From Treponema primitia ZAS-2 (lineage in GTDB: Bacteria > Spirochaetota > Spirochaetia > Treponematales > Breznakiellaceae), in the NCBI RefSeq assembly GCF_000214375.1, contig NC_015578.1:806001-870000 (forward strand): 64,000 nt of DNA, read 5' to 3'. Positions within the stretch are counted from its first letter, which is position 1. Each line of letters opens with the position of its first letter. This document shows positions 16,392 through 25,157 of the stretch, piece by piece. The position numbers and the translations under genes are program-made. The notes under the pieces are model-generated. The model was not told where the DNA came from. It did not search any database and saw nothing but the letters and a program-made list of their open reading frames with translations.

Positions 16392-17783
16392 ATGAATAGT
16401 AACATTAATCTGTTTCCGGTTTACACCGATATCAGCGCCAAAGATTATTTACAGGGCGCCATAGCTGCGGCGGAATATATCAGGGGATCTGCGATATCAG
16501 GAGAAAAGGGTGTTTACTGGCCGGATGAAAAGGGTGAGGACCCCCAGATAGATTTTTACAATGGCTCTGCGGGGATTATTCTGTTCTTCCTTCAATTAGC
16601 CAGGGCAACAGGGGACAGCTCCTATTTAAAGGATGCCCGGGCTGGGGGTGATTATATTCTTAATGAATTAACCAAGGTCAATTATAACTATACATTTAAA
16701 GGAAATTTTACCAGGCATCCAATCTACAAGAATGCTGAATCAACCTTTTATATAGGAGGGTTCGCGGGGGTAGCCTTTAGTTTTATTGAGTTGTCAAAAG
16801 CTACCGGCGACAATGTGTATGAACAGGCGGCATTGGTACTAACCGAAAAAATTGCCGCCAACGCAAAACCGGTAGAGTCCGGGGTAATATGGTCCGGCTA
16901 TTCCGCAATTAACCACGATGGAGGAACTATTCTTTTTCTCCTCTATGCAGCCAATCATTTCAAGCGGTCCGAGTGGAGAGAACTTGCGGCAAAGGGGGGG
17001 AGAGCCATTATGGCTACCGGGGTCGCCATCGATTTGGATCGGGTGCTTTATAAAGGCTATCAAAATCCCGTAATAAATCCCGATTTTCCGGATACCCATT
17101 ACCCCAATTTTGCCTATGGCGCTTCCGGAATGTGTTATGCCCTGGCGCGATTATACGAAGAAACCAGGGACAGGGATTTTCTTGATGCAGCGGAAAAGGG
17201 TGCAAATTATTTAATTTCCATTGCGACACCGGCCAAAGAAGGTAAGCTGCTCATTTATCAACTGCCCCATCTTCCGGGGGAGGATCTTTACTATTTGAGC
17301 TTCTGTAACGGTCCCGCCGGTACAGGAAGATTGTTCGTCCTCTTAAACCGCCTGACAGAAAAACAAGTGTACGAGCATTTTTATCTTGATCTAGCCCATG
17401 GGATAATTAGTGCCGGTGCGCCGGAGTATCATTCTGCCGGCTATTGGAACTGTCATTGCCAATGCTGCGGCACCGCAGGGTTCCTTACTTATTTCTTAGG
17501 AGTCTGGTTGGAATCAGGGAAGGAAGAATATCTGAACTTTGCGATCCGTTCCGGCAAAGTACTGCTGGGCAGCGCAACCTATAAAGAACATAGGGCTGTT
17601 TGGCATCAGGCTTTTGCACGTACTAACCCCGCAGGGATCACTGCGGCTCTGGGCTACTTTAAAGGGGCTGCGGGGATCGGCGCCGCTCTTTTACAGCTTG
17701 CCACAGCGCTGGATGGTAATTTTGATACTATCCGCTTACCTGACGATCCATTTGCAACGGGCGCCATAGCAAATCACCGCTGA
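16392..17783 (+). CDS. LanC-like protein, operon B
   Basis: Start: ATG at 16392 with TAGGAG upstream, giving 463 residues. It is clearly paralogous to the operon A protein along its whole length. It keeps the seven Gly-rich toroid motifs (NGSAG, GGFAG, NHDGG, YGASG, CNGPAG, CCGTAG, KGAAG). Candidate zinc ligands are C305 in FCNGPAG and the pair C358-C359 in CHCQCCG. The His found after the first Cys in copy A is Asn here, so that His is not needed for metal binding. A C-terminal extension (ATGAIANHR) is unique to this copy. It is probably cytoplasmic, as no signal peptide is seen. Confidence 0.82.
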   Translation: MNSNINLFPVYTDISAKDYLQGAIAAAEYIRGSAISGEKGVYWPDEKGEDPQIDFYNGSAGIILFFLQLARATGDSSYLKDARAGGDYILNELTKVNYNYTFKGNFTRHPIYKNAESTFYIGGFAGVAFSFIELSKATGDNVYEQAALVLTEKIAANAKPVESGVIWSGYSAINHDGGTILFLLYAANHFKRSEWRELAAKGGRAIMATGVAIDLDRVLYKGYQNPVINPDFPDTHYPNFAYGASGMCYALARLYEETRDRDFLDAAEKGANYLISIATPAKEGKLLIYQLPHLPGEDLYYLSFCNGPAGTGRLFVLLNRLTEKQVYEHFYLDLAHGIISAGAPEYHSAGYWNCHCQCCGTAGFLTYFLGVWLESGKEEYLNFAIRSGKVLLGSATYKEHRAVWHQAFARTNPAGITAALGYFKGAAGIGAALLQLATALDGNFDTIRLPDDPFATGAIANHR

Positions 17784-17801
17784 AGAATCTTGTCTATTCT
17801 T

Positions 17802-18368
17802 TCAAGATCCTCCATTTATTGAAAGCCCAATTTTTCGTGCTTCTTCAAGTTCAGATTTTTTTTCAATGTCGCCAATTTTAAGTACACCACCTGCAAAAAC
17901 AGTACCAAGGTTTTTCCATTTAATGTGTTTTACAAGACTTTTATAATATTGCTCAACATCTTCAAAATCATTTCCTCCTGCTGCCACAAGCAGAACACTT
18001 TCTTTAATTGGACTTTTCCAATTTACAGCGCACTCGTCTATTGCAAAAAAACGATCGAAGGTCATTCTTAATTGACCACTCAACTGCCAATAATATAATG
18101 GCGAGGCTAAAACAATTACATCCGCCTCCCTATATGCGGGATAAATTTTATCCATATCGTCTTTTTGAACACAAGGGCTGTCAATATTTTTCCCTCCGCT
18201 AAAACAGCCCTTACAACCATGAATGTTCATACCATCCAGAAAAAATGTTTTAACCGTATTGCCAGCTTCCTCCGCACCTTGTGAAAATGCTTTAACCAAA
18301 CCCGAAGTATTTCCGTTTCGCCGAGGACTTCCGTTTAGGATTACAATTTTTTTCCCCATAACATTCAC
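17802..18368 (-). CDS. Flavodoxin-like NAD(P)H-dependent oxidoreductase
   Basis: The 188-residue protein has the FMN-binding loop GSPRRNGNTSGLV at residues 14-26 and the second FMN contact ASPLYYWQLSGQLRMTFDRF. A CKGC pair (HGCKGCFSGG) resembles iron-sulphur flavoproteins and multimeric flavodoxin WrbA-like proteins. It lies 3 nt from the argD stop on the same strand, so it may be the last gene of the arg operon. It has no obvious link to arginine synthesis. Confidence 0.85.
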   Translation of the reverse strand: MNVMGKKIVILNGSPRRNGNTSGLVKAFSQGAEEAGNTVKTFFLDGMNIHGCKGCFSGGKNIDSPCVQKDDMDKIYPAYREADVIVLASPLYYWQLSGQLRMTFDRFFAIDECAVNWKSPIKESVLLVAAGGNDFEDVEQYYKSLVKHIKWKNLGTVFAGGVLKIGDIEKKSELEEARKIGLSINGGS

Positions 18369-18371
18369 TCC

Positions 18372-19550
18372 TTACAGACAGCTCCGTAGTATTTCCAGCC
18401 CCTGATCAATCTCCCCGTCACTGATAGTGTAGGGCGGCAGGAATCGCAGGGTGTTCGGTCCGGCGCTGAGGACCAGGAGCCCCGGGGTTTTTGCATCCGC
18501 CCTGGTGATGGCCTTTTCCAGGATAGGCCAGGCTTCGACAGTGATGTCCACCCCGATCATGAGCCCCCGGCCCCGGATTTCCTTCACCGCCGGATGGTTC
18601 CAGGAACGGATGGCTGCAGTTATTTTGTCCCCCTTCCGGATAATTTCCTTGAGAAACCCAGGATTAGTAACCGTTTCCAGGACCACCAGGCCTGCTGCGG
18701 CTGCCAGGGGGTTGCCCCCAAAGGTACTGCCGTGATCGCTGCTCTCAAAAACATCCGCCGCTTTTTCACCGGCCAGGACTGCCCCTACCGGGACGCCCCC
18801 GGAAAGGCCCTTGGCCAGGGTGACTATATCGGGTTTTATACCGTAGGCTTCACAAGCCAGGAAGGTTCCGGTTCGGCCGAGCCCGCTCTGGACCTCGTCA
18901 AACATGAGGAGTATGTCCCGCTCGGCGCAGAATTTTGCTGCTGCGGCGATGTACTCCGCGGTTTGGGGGATTATGCCGCTTTCCCCCTGGATGGCTTCGA
19001 TCAGGATGCCTGCCACAGTATTTCTATCTAGAGCCTTGTCTAGGGCGTCTATGTCACCGCCGGGTATGTAGAGGAAGCCTTCGGTGAAGGGGCCGAAGTC
19101 TTTGTGGAACTTGTCCTGTCCGGTGGCGGCCAGGGTGGTGATGGTGCGCCCGTGGAAACTTCCCCGGAGGGTCACGATCTGATGCCGGCCGGGACCGTAT
19201 TTTTTCAGGGAATATTTCCGGGCTATCTTGCAGGCCCCTTCATTGGCCTCAGCGCCGGAATTGCCCAGGAACACTTTCCGCATTCCCGCAGCAGAACAGG
19301 CAGCCACCAGTTTTTCTGCGAAGGCCACAGACACGTCGCTCTGGTAGTAGTTGCACACATGGTTGAATTTTGCCGCCTGATCCGCAATGGCCTTAACCAG
19401 GGGCGGGTATCCATGGCCCAGGCAGTTCACGGCGATACCCGCAGTAAAGTCCAGGTACCGCTTTCCGTTGCTGTCCGTGAGCCAGGAACCGCTGCCGCCT
19501 GAAAAGGTAACCGGCAGCCTGTGGTAAGTATTCATAAACACATCGTTCAT
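18372..19550 (-). CDS. argD: Acetylornithine aminotransferase
   Basis: I choose the ATG at 19550 (AGGAG 5-9 nt upstream), giving 392 residues. The frame is open further upstream, but that part lies in a repeat-rich spacer. It is a class III PLP enzyme with FLGNSGAEANEGACKIARK, LMFDEVQSGLGRTG and the PLP Lys in LAKGLSGGVPVGA. It transfers the amino group from glutamate to N-acetylglutamate semialdehyde. It lies downstream of argC and argB. Confidence 0.94.
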   Translation of the reverse strand: MNDVFMNTYHRLPVTFSGGSGSWLTDSNGKRYLDFTAGIAVNCLGHGYPPLVKAIADQAAKFNHVCNYYQSDVSVAFAEKLVAACSAAGMRKVFLGNSGAEANEGACKIARKYSLKKYGPGRHQIVTLRGSFHGRTITTLAATGQDKFHKDFGPFTEGFLYIPGGDIDALDKALDRNTVAGILIEAIQGESGIIPQTAEYIAAAAKFCAERDILLMFDEVQSGLGRTGTFLACEAYGIKPDIVTLAKGLSGGVPVGAVLAGEKAADVFESSDHGSTFGGNPLAAAAGLVVLETVTNPGFLKEIIRKGDKITAAIRSWNHPAVKEIRGRGLMIGVDITVEAWPILEKAITRADAKTPGLLVLSAGPNTLRFLPPYTISDGEIDQGLEILRSCL

Positions 19551-19598
19551 AGTTTCTCCTTTGTTATAATAATATTCGAAAAATAATCCATCACTAAA

Positions 19599-19746
19599 GG
19601 CAGAAAAGAATGCCTCAATAAAAGTAACGCGGGGTTTGTAGATTGCCGCAAAGCGGCATCGACGGAAATCGAAGGCCTGCGAAGCAGGCATTTGAGTTTC
19701 CCCCGCCAGGACCCCAGAATATAGTTCTTTAGGCATTCTTTTCTGC
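19599..19746 (-). repeat. Inverted repeat with inner hairpins between argB and argD
   Basis: The last 16 bases of argB (19731-19746) reappear inverted at 19600-19615, giving a perfect 16-bp inverted repeat. The 115-nt loop holds two small hairpins, GCCGC-AAA-GCGGC and GCCTGC-GAA-GCAGGC. The argB-argD mRNA can therefore fold into a three-arm structure. It may be a processing site, an attenuator or a small palindromic mobile unit. Confidence 0.7.
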
Positions 19747-20619
19747 TTCAATCATGGTGCCGATGCCTTCATCGGTGAACAATTCTATGAGCAGCGCATG
19801 GGGGAGGCGGCCGTCGATGATGTGGGCCTTTTTCACCCCACCGTCCAGGGCAAGGCTGCAACATTCCGTTTTGGGGATCATGCCCTTGCTCACGACGCCG
19901 TCTTTTTTCAGATTTTCCAGATCCTTGCGGGGGAGCTGTTTGATCAACGAGTCCGGGTCCTGGACATTGCGGAGTATGCCCTGGACATCGGTCATGAGGA
20001 CCAGTTTTTCTGCTTTCAGGGCCGCAGCAATTTGGGCGGCGGCGGTGTCGGCGTTGACATTCAGGGTATGCCCCGCAGCGTCCCCGATGCCCAGGGCTAC
20101 GGAAGATACCACAGGGATGGCCCCCGATTCCAGCACCTGTTCCAGGACCTGAGTGTTTACCGTTTCGATTTCCCCTACCAGGCCCAGGTCCTCGCCTCCT
20201 GACTTGAGGAGCTTCCCCTGGAGCAGGCCCCCGTCTATCCCCGAGAGCCCCAGGGCTTTTCCGCCTGAGCGCTGGATCAGGGCGGTAATATCCTTGTTCA
20301 CCTTTCCGCAGAGGACCATCTGGACTACTTCCATGGTTTCCTCGTCGGTGTACCGGAGTCCCTGGACAAAGCGGCTCTCCTTGCCCAGGGCGTTGAGCAT
20401 GGCCTCGATTTCCGGGCCCCCCCCGTGGACCAGCACGGTTTTTATCCCCACACAGTTCATGAAAATCACGTCCTGGATTACCGCTGCTTTTAAGTCGGCG
20501 TTGATCATGGCGTTCCCGCCGTATTTCACCACCACTATTTTGCCCCGGTGGGCCTGTATGTAGGGTAGGGCGTGGATAAGCCCCTCCGCCCTGACAGTGT
20601 TGCTAATCGTTTCTTTCAT
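19729..20619 (-). CDS. argB: Acetylglutamate kinase
   Basis: The 296-residue amino-acid kinase phosphorylates N-acetylglutamate. It shows VVKYGGNAM, VLVHGGGPEIEAML, GLSGIDGGLL and the C-terminal MIPKTECCSLALDGGVKKAHI. It lies 18 nt downstream of argC. Its final codons form one arm of the inverted repeat at 19599-19746. Confidence 0.96.
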   Translation of the reverse strand: MKETISNTVRAEGLIHALPYIQAHRGKIVVVKYGGNAMINADLKAAVIQDVIFMNCVGIKTVLVHGGGPEIEAMLNALGKESRFVQGLRYTDEETMEVVQMVLCGKVNKDITALIQRSGGKALGLSGIDGGLLQGKLLKSGGEDLGLVGEIETVNTQVLEQVLESGAIPVVSSVALGIGDAAGHTLNVNADTAAAQIAAALKAEKLVLMTDVQGILRNVQDPDSLIKQLPRKDLENLKKDGVVSKGMIPKTECCSLALDGGVKKAHIIDGRLPHALLIELFTDEGIGTMIEAEKNA

Positions 20620-20637
20620 TTTAAATCCTTTCTACTG

Positions 20638-21780
20638 TTAAAACAAAGCGGGTACTGCCTCCAGCCCCGCAGTTTCATCAAATCCGAAAATGAGGTTCAT
20701 ATTCTGAACCGCCTGCCCTGCTGCACCCTTGACCATGTTGTCGATGGCGCTTACCACCACCAGGGTGCTTCCCCCCTGATCAAGGTGTATCGAAATATCA
20801 CAAAAGTTGGAATGCCTGACCCGGCCGCTGGCAGCTATGTCCCCGGCCGGGAGTATACGGACAAAGGGCTCGCTCTGATAAAAGTCTTCATATACTTTAC
20901 GGATCTCTGCGACCTTTTCCTCGATTTCCTTGGTGGGGGGCCGGGGCGCGCCGCCTGAGGATTCCCGGGGTTTCCAGGATTCCGCCAGGGGTATGTAGAT
21001 GGTGCTGAGTATGCCCCGGTTCATGGGCGCCAGGTGGGGGGTAAAGATTAGCCCCGGCCCGGGGACAGAGCTGCCCGGCCCGGGGACAGAGCTGGCCCGG
21101 GCGGCCATGGCTTGGAAGTTCCGGCTGATCTCCGGGGTATGCCGATGGGCGCCCACCTTGTAGGGGGTGATGGAATCGGCGCATTCCGGGTAGTGGAAGG
21201 CACGGCTGGGATCCCGGCCGCCCCCGGTAATCCCGCTGGCAGAATCGACGATAATGGTGCCCGCACCTGCGATGCCCTTGGCCAGGGCAGGGAAGGCCCC
21301 TAGGGAGGCCCCGGTGGGGTAGCAGCCGGGGTTGCCGATGATCACCTTCCCAGCGGCAGCCAGCTCCTTGATCCGCTCCCGGTTCAGCTCCGGCAGGCCG
21401 TATACCGAGTACTTGCGTAATTCCTTATGAACAAATGGTTTGCCATACCAGGCGGCAAAGGTGGCCTCATCGTCGTCAAAGCGGAAATCCGCAGAAAGGT
21501 CGATAAAGGGGATGCCCTTTTCGATACAAGACTTGGCAAAGGGTTCACCCACCCCGTGGGGCAGGGCTGCAAATACCACATTGGACCGGGCCAGGGCTTC
21601 CTCGGGCTTTTCCAGGGTGGCCTTTATCTTTCCCAGAAAATTGGGATAAATGCGATCAATCGAATCGCCCTGGTGACTCACCGAGGCCAGGGCAAGGCTC
21701 TCCACTTTCGGATGCCCCGCCAGCAGCCGGACTAGTTCTGCCCCGGCATACCCGGTAGCGCCGATAACACCTGCAATCAT
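20638..21780 (-). CDS. argC: N-acetyl-gamma-glutamyl-phosphate reductase
   Basis: The 380-residue enzyme reduces N-acetylglutamyl phosphate with NADPH. It has the Rossmann start VIGATGYAGAELVRLLAGHP and the active-site Cys in IGNPGCYPTGASLG. A 21-bp in-frame tandem repeat (21055-21096) inserts SSVPGPG twice near residue 235, making it longer than the usual 345 or so residues. It is the first gene of the argCBD operon. argJ and argA were not found in the window. Confidence 0.96.
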   Translation of the reverse strand: MIAGVIGATGYAGAELVRLLAGHPKVESLALASVSHQGDSIDRIYPNFLGKIKATLEKPEEALARSNVVFAALPHGVGEPFAKSCIEKGIPFIDLSADFRFDDDEATFAAWYGKPFVHKELRKYSVYGLPELNRERIKELAAAGKVIIGNPGCYPTGASLGAFPALAKGIAGAGTIIVDSASGITGGGRDPSRAFHYPECADSITPYKVGAHRHTPEISRNFQAMAARASSVPGPGSSVPGPGLIFTPHLAPMNRGILSTIYIPLAESWKPRESSGGAPRPPTKEIEEKVAEIRKVYEDFYQSEPFVRILPAGDIAASGRVRHSNFCDISIHLDQGGSTLVVVSAIDNMVKGAAGQAVQNMNLIFGFDETAGLEAVPALF

Positions 21781-21858
21781 ATTGATGAACCTCCTCAGGG
21801 CGCCTATTATCGCCCCATAAAAATATGCCGATACATATCTATAGTTTAGAAATCAAAA

Positions 21859-21898
21859 ATAACCTAATTTTCGTATTATTAACAGGGAGGATAACCTA
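21859..21898. promoter_or_regulatory. Direct repeat upstream of argC
   Basis: ATAACCTA occurs at 21859-21866 and 21891-21898, 32 bp (about three helical turns) apart, 80-120 bp upstream of the argC start in A+T-rich DNA. It could be an operator pair. No standard ArgR box is recognised. Confidence 0.3.
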
Positions 21899-22049
21899 AA
21901 AGAAGGGACGGTAGCGATGTTTGTTCATATGTATAAATTTACATAATTCTTTATATTTGTCAATATATATACATTCTTTTAATTCTATAATATACTAAAA
22001 ATTGATATAATCAGCGTCGGATAAGGAAAAAACAAAAAGGTGGTATTTT

Positions 22050-22421
22050 ATGATCCAGGCGGCAGATGTACAGGAGCGGGAGGAAACAGAGGACCTGGCG
22101 GTGGTTCTTGATCACGAGGAAGAGCAGGATTTTCATGTCGGCAAAATCTATTGCGCCAATTGTATCCAGTGCAAGCTGGTTCCGGCAAAATCTGCCGGTG
22201 ATGACCGGTATGTGCTCAGGGTACGCTGCGCCGCCGGAAAATGGAAGAAGAAGCTGGGGGAGGAAAAACTCTACAAGTACTGCACAATAACCCGGCGGTA
22301 TCTGGATTTTTGCGATGCCTATGAGGAAATGGGAGATACCCGGACCTACATTCGTGAGCTGAAAAAGAACCTTCCGGTAAAGGATGAATTTTTCGTCCTC
22401 TTTCAGAGCGCTGAGGAATAG
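22050..22421 (+). CDS. Conserved small Cys-containing protein, unknown function
   Basis: The 123-residue protein has an acidic N-terminus and the Cys pattern YCANCIQCKLV, RCAAGKW, YKYCTITRRYLDFC, which suggests metal or Fe-S binding. No family is recognised. A good AAAAAGGTGG lies before the ATG, and the A+T-rich upstream region contains TATAAT-like boxes. It converges with glpK, with a hairpin between them. Confidence 0.7.
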   Translation: MIQAADVQEREETEDLAVVLDHEEEQDFHVGKIYCANCIQCKLVPAKSAGDDRYVLRVRCAAGKWKKKLGEEKLYKYCTITRRYLDFCDAYEEMGDTRTYIRELKKNLPVKDEFFVLFQSAEE

Positions 22422-22449
22422 CCGAACAGGCTTTCCCGTTTAAGTCCCC

Positions 22450-22469
22450 GGCCGGAAAACCCGCCGGCC
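22450..22469. terminator. Hairpin between converging genes
   Basis: GGCCGG and CCGGCC form a stem with an 8-nt loop immediately after the glpK stop codon. It lacks a clear T-run and may end transcription in either direction only weakly. Confidence 0.4.
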
Positions 22470-23954
22470 TTACTCTGCCCAGCCGAGACTTCGGCCAACT
22501 GCCTTATGCCAGCCTGCGATGAGGGTTTCCCGTTTCTTTGCCTCCATTTGGGGACCGAAGCTTTTATCGCATTGCCATTTGGCCTTGATTTCATCCAGCC
22601 CCTTCCAGAAACCCACCGCCAGCCCAGCAAGGTAAGCGGCGCCCAGGGCGGTGGTTTCCCGGATTTTGGGCCGGTGTAAGTTCCCGCCCATGATGTCCGC
22701 CTGAAACTGCATGAGGAAGCTGTCCCTGCTCGCCCCGCCATCTACCTTGAGTTCTGCAATTTTTGTTCCCGTGTCCTTTTCCATGGCCCGGATCAAATCC
22801 AGAACCTGGTAGGCGATGGATTCCTCCGCCGCCCTGATGATATGGTAGCGTTTGGTGCCCCGGGTGATCCCCACGATGCAGCCCCGGGCGTACATATCCC
22901 AATGGGGCGCCCCCAGGCCGGTAAAGGCGGGAACCAGGTAGACCCCGCCGGTATCCTCCACCTTGCCGGCGTAGTATTCCGCATCGGCGCTTTCCGTGAG
23001 GAAACGCATCTCGTCCCGGAGCCACTGGATCACCGCGCCCCCCACAAAGACGCTGCCCTCCAGGGCGTAGTTGGCCTTCCCGGGCAAGGCTGCAGCAATG
23101 GTGGTGAGCAGGCCGTTCCGGCTTTCAACCGCCTCATTTCCCGTGTGGGTCAGGAGGAAGCAGCCGGTACCGTAGGTATTTTTCGCCTCTCCCTTTTCAA
23201 AACAGCACTGCCCAAAGAGGGCCGCCTGCTGATCCCCCGCATCCCCGGCAATGGGGATCTCTGCGCCCTGGATGAGTGCCGTACCGTAGATGCAGCTTGA
23301 AGGCTTAACCTGGGGGAGCATGGCCCGGGGGATGTCCAGGGCTGCCAGGAGCCTGTCATCCCAGTCCAGGGTATGGATATCGAAGATCATAGTCCGGGAT
23401 GCGTTGGTAAGGTCGATCACATGGGCGGCGCCATTGGTGAGTTTCCAGATCAGCCAGGTGTCCACGGTGCCGAAGAGTATCTCTCCCAGCCGGGCTTTGT
23501 CCCGGGCCCCCTCTGTGTGATCCAGTATCCACTTGATTTTTGTGCCGGAAAAATAAGCGTCCGGCACCAACCCTGTGGTTTTGCGGATGTGGTCCCCCAG
23601 CCCGTCTTTAACCAGGCCGTCCACGATATCCGCAGTACGCCGGCACTGCCAGACTATGGCGTTGTAAATCGGCCTACCCGTAACCTTATCCCACAGTATC
23701 GTTGTTTCACGCTGGTTGGTAATACCCAGGGCGGCGATATCCTCTGCAGCAATACTGTTTTGAGTAAGGAGTTCCATCATCACCGCATATTGGGAGGAGT
23801 AGATTTCCATGGGGTCATGTTCAACCCACCCCTCCCGGGGGTATATTTGAGCGAATTCCCTCTGGGCCATGCCAAGGATATTCTGATCCCGGTCAAAGAG
23901 TATTGCCCGGGAACTGGTGGTTCCCTGATCCAAGGCTAAAATATATTTCCCCAT
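22470..23954 (-). CDS. glpK: Glycerol kinase
   Basis: The 494-residue FGGY-family kinase makes glycerol 3-phosphate from glycerol and ATP. Visible are the N-terminal [28 protein letters not shown], the carbohydrate-kinase signature [20 protein letters not shown] and the ATP-site [17 protein letters not shown]. It is the last gene of the minus-strand cluster that begins with GDPD at 29078, which fits degradation of glycerophosphodiesters to glycerol 3-phosphate or use of free glycerol. Confidence 0.97.
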   Translation of the reverse strand: MGKYILALDQGTTSSRAILFDRDQNILGMAQREFAQIYPREGWVEHDPMEIYSSQYAVMMELLTQNSIAAEDIAALGITNQRETTILWDKVTGRPIYNAIVWQCRRTADIVDGLVKDGLGDHIRKTTGLVPDAYFSGTKIKWILDHTEGARDKARLGEILFGTVDTWLIWKLTNGAAHVIDLTNASRTMIFDIHTLDWDDRLLAALDIPRAMLPQVKPSSCIYGTALIQGAEIPIAGDAGDQQAALFGQCCFEKGEAKNTYGTGCFLLTHTGNEAVESRNGLLTTIAAALPGKANYALEGSVFVGGAVIQWLRDEMRFLTESADAEYYAGKVEDTGGVYLVPAFTGLGAPHWDMYARGCIVGITRGTKRYHIIRAAEESIAYQVLDLIRAMEKDTGTKIAELKVDGGASRDSFLMQFQADIMGGNLHRPKIRETTALGAAYLAGLAVGFWKGLDEIKAKWQCDKSFGPQMEAKKRETLIAGWHKAVGRSLGWAE

Positions 23955-23973
23955 AGCGGCTTCCTGTAGTTAC

Positions 23974-25083
23974 TTAAAAATTGAAGCTATACCCGTCAAG
24001 CTTATATTCTTCCTTCAGTTTCAGTATCGTTTTTTTCAGGCTGTCGTTCAGGGGTACGCCTTTTCCCTTCCGGTCAAGCCATGCCAGGTACTCTTTTTCC
24101 CCTGCAGTATAGATCCTGTCGCGGCCGGGCATTTTTTTCGATGCCCGCAGTTCCCGCAAAATATCTCCGGTGGTTTTTTTGAATAAATCAAGTTCCACAA
24201 AGGCGCTTATGTCTATGGCGATAAAGAAGTGCCCTAGGTGGTAGGGAATCTTTTTGCCGCTCCCATCCAGGCCGCTCAGGGCTTTCAGAAAGTTTCCCTG
24301 TTGTAGGGCAGCGGAGAGTATCTCTACCACTGTGGCGTAGCCGTAGCCTTTATAGCCTGCGGTATCGTCCCCCAGGCCGCCTAAGGGCGCCAGGGCTGAG
24401 CTTCCTTTGGTCAGCCCCTCCAGGGCCGTGGCGGGATCCGTTTCGCTTTGGCCCTGCTGATCGATGACCCAGCCTTCGGGCATCTTTTTGCCAATCCGAT
24501 CGTAGTGTTCGATCTTGCCTCGCTGGGAAACCGAGGTGGCACAGTCCAGCACAAAGGGGAAGTCCTCATCCGAGGGAATACCCACGGTTAAGGGATTGGT
24601 GCCCAGCATATTTTCTACCCCAAAGGTTGGGGCAATAGAGGGCCGGGCGTTGGTGCCGGTAATGCCGATCATCCCCGCCTTGGTCGCCATGGTGGCATAG
24701 TAGCCCGCAATGCCGTAGTGGGTGGAGTTTCTTGCCACAACCATGCCCATGCCGTACTTCTTTGCCTTATCCAGGGCCATCTGCATGGACCGTTTGCCGA
24801 TAACCTGGCCCATGCCGTCGTGGCCGTCCACCACCGCCGTGGTCAGGCCGTCCTTGACAACTTCAAAATTTGTCACCGGGTTCTGGATGCCGTCATTTAT
24901 CCGGTCAATGTAAATCGGCTTGAACCTGCCCACCCCGTGGGAATCGATACCCCGTTTGTCCGACTCGATCAGTATCTCTGCGCAAACCGCCGCGTCCACT
25001 TCGGGTACCCCGACTTTGATAAACACATCCTTCATAAGAGCTTCCATCTTATCAAAGCTCTCATATACAATATTCTGGGCCAT
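23974..25083 (-). CDS. Malate/L-lactate dehydrogenase-family oxidoreductase (Ldh2/YiaK type)
   Basis: The 369-residue protein is of the NAD(P)-dependent 2-hydroxyacid dehydrogenase family that includes YiaK and ureidoglycolate dehydrogenase. Motifs are DSHGVGRF (active-site His), NSTHYGIAGYYATMA, GITGTNARPSIAPTFG and GYKGYGYATVVEILSAAL. Its position between the sugar-type binding protein and glpK suggests that it oxidises a hydroxyacid derived from the imported substrate. The true substrate is unknown. Confidence 0.88.
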   Translation of the reverse strand: MAQNIVYESFDKMEALMKDVFIKVGVPEVDAAVCAEILIESDKRGIDSHGVGRFKPIYIDRINDGIQNPVTNFEVVKDGLTTAVVDGHDGMGQVIGKRSMQMALDKAKKYGMGMVVARNSTHYGIAGYYATMATKAGMIGITGTNARPSIAPTFGVENMLGTNPLTVGIPSDEDFPFVLDCATSVSQRGKIEHYDRIGKKMPEGWVIDQQGQSETDPATALEGLTKGSSALAPLGGLGDDTAGYKGYGYATVVEILSAALQQGNFLKALSGLDGSGKKIPYHLGHFFIAIDISAFVELDLFKKTTGDILRELRASKKMPGRDRIYTAGEKEYLAWLDRKGKGVPLNDSLKKTILKLKEEYKLDGYSFNF

Positions 25084-25101
25084 GCCATTTCTCCTACAAG
25101 A

Positions 25102-25127
25102 GGGGCTGCCCTAAATTGGGCAGCCCC
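25102..25127. repeat. Perfect 10-bp hairpin downstream of the binding-protein gene
   Basis: GGGGCTGCCC-TAAATT-GGGCAGCCCC lies between the binding-protein stop (25158) and the Ldh start (25083). There is no T-run on either strand. It is a probable mRNA stabiliser or partial terminator for the highly expressed binding protein. Confidence 0.6.
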
Positions 25128-25157
25128 AAAAATACTACGTTACTACTCGCAAAAACT

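Noticed and set aside
11374-17783. A classical lanthipeptide gene cluster
   Set aside because: No LanB, LanM or LanL dehydratase, no precursor peptide with Ser/Thr/Cys-rich core and no exporter are present. The transporters are importers.
19551-19751. N-terminal extension of ArgD to 459 residues
   Set aside because: It would be translated from the inverted repeat and hairpins downstream of argB. The ATG at 19550 has a good ribosome site and gives the normal length.
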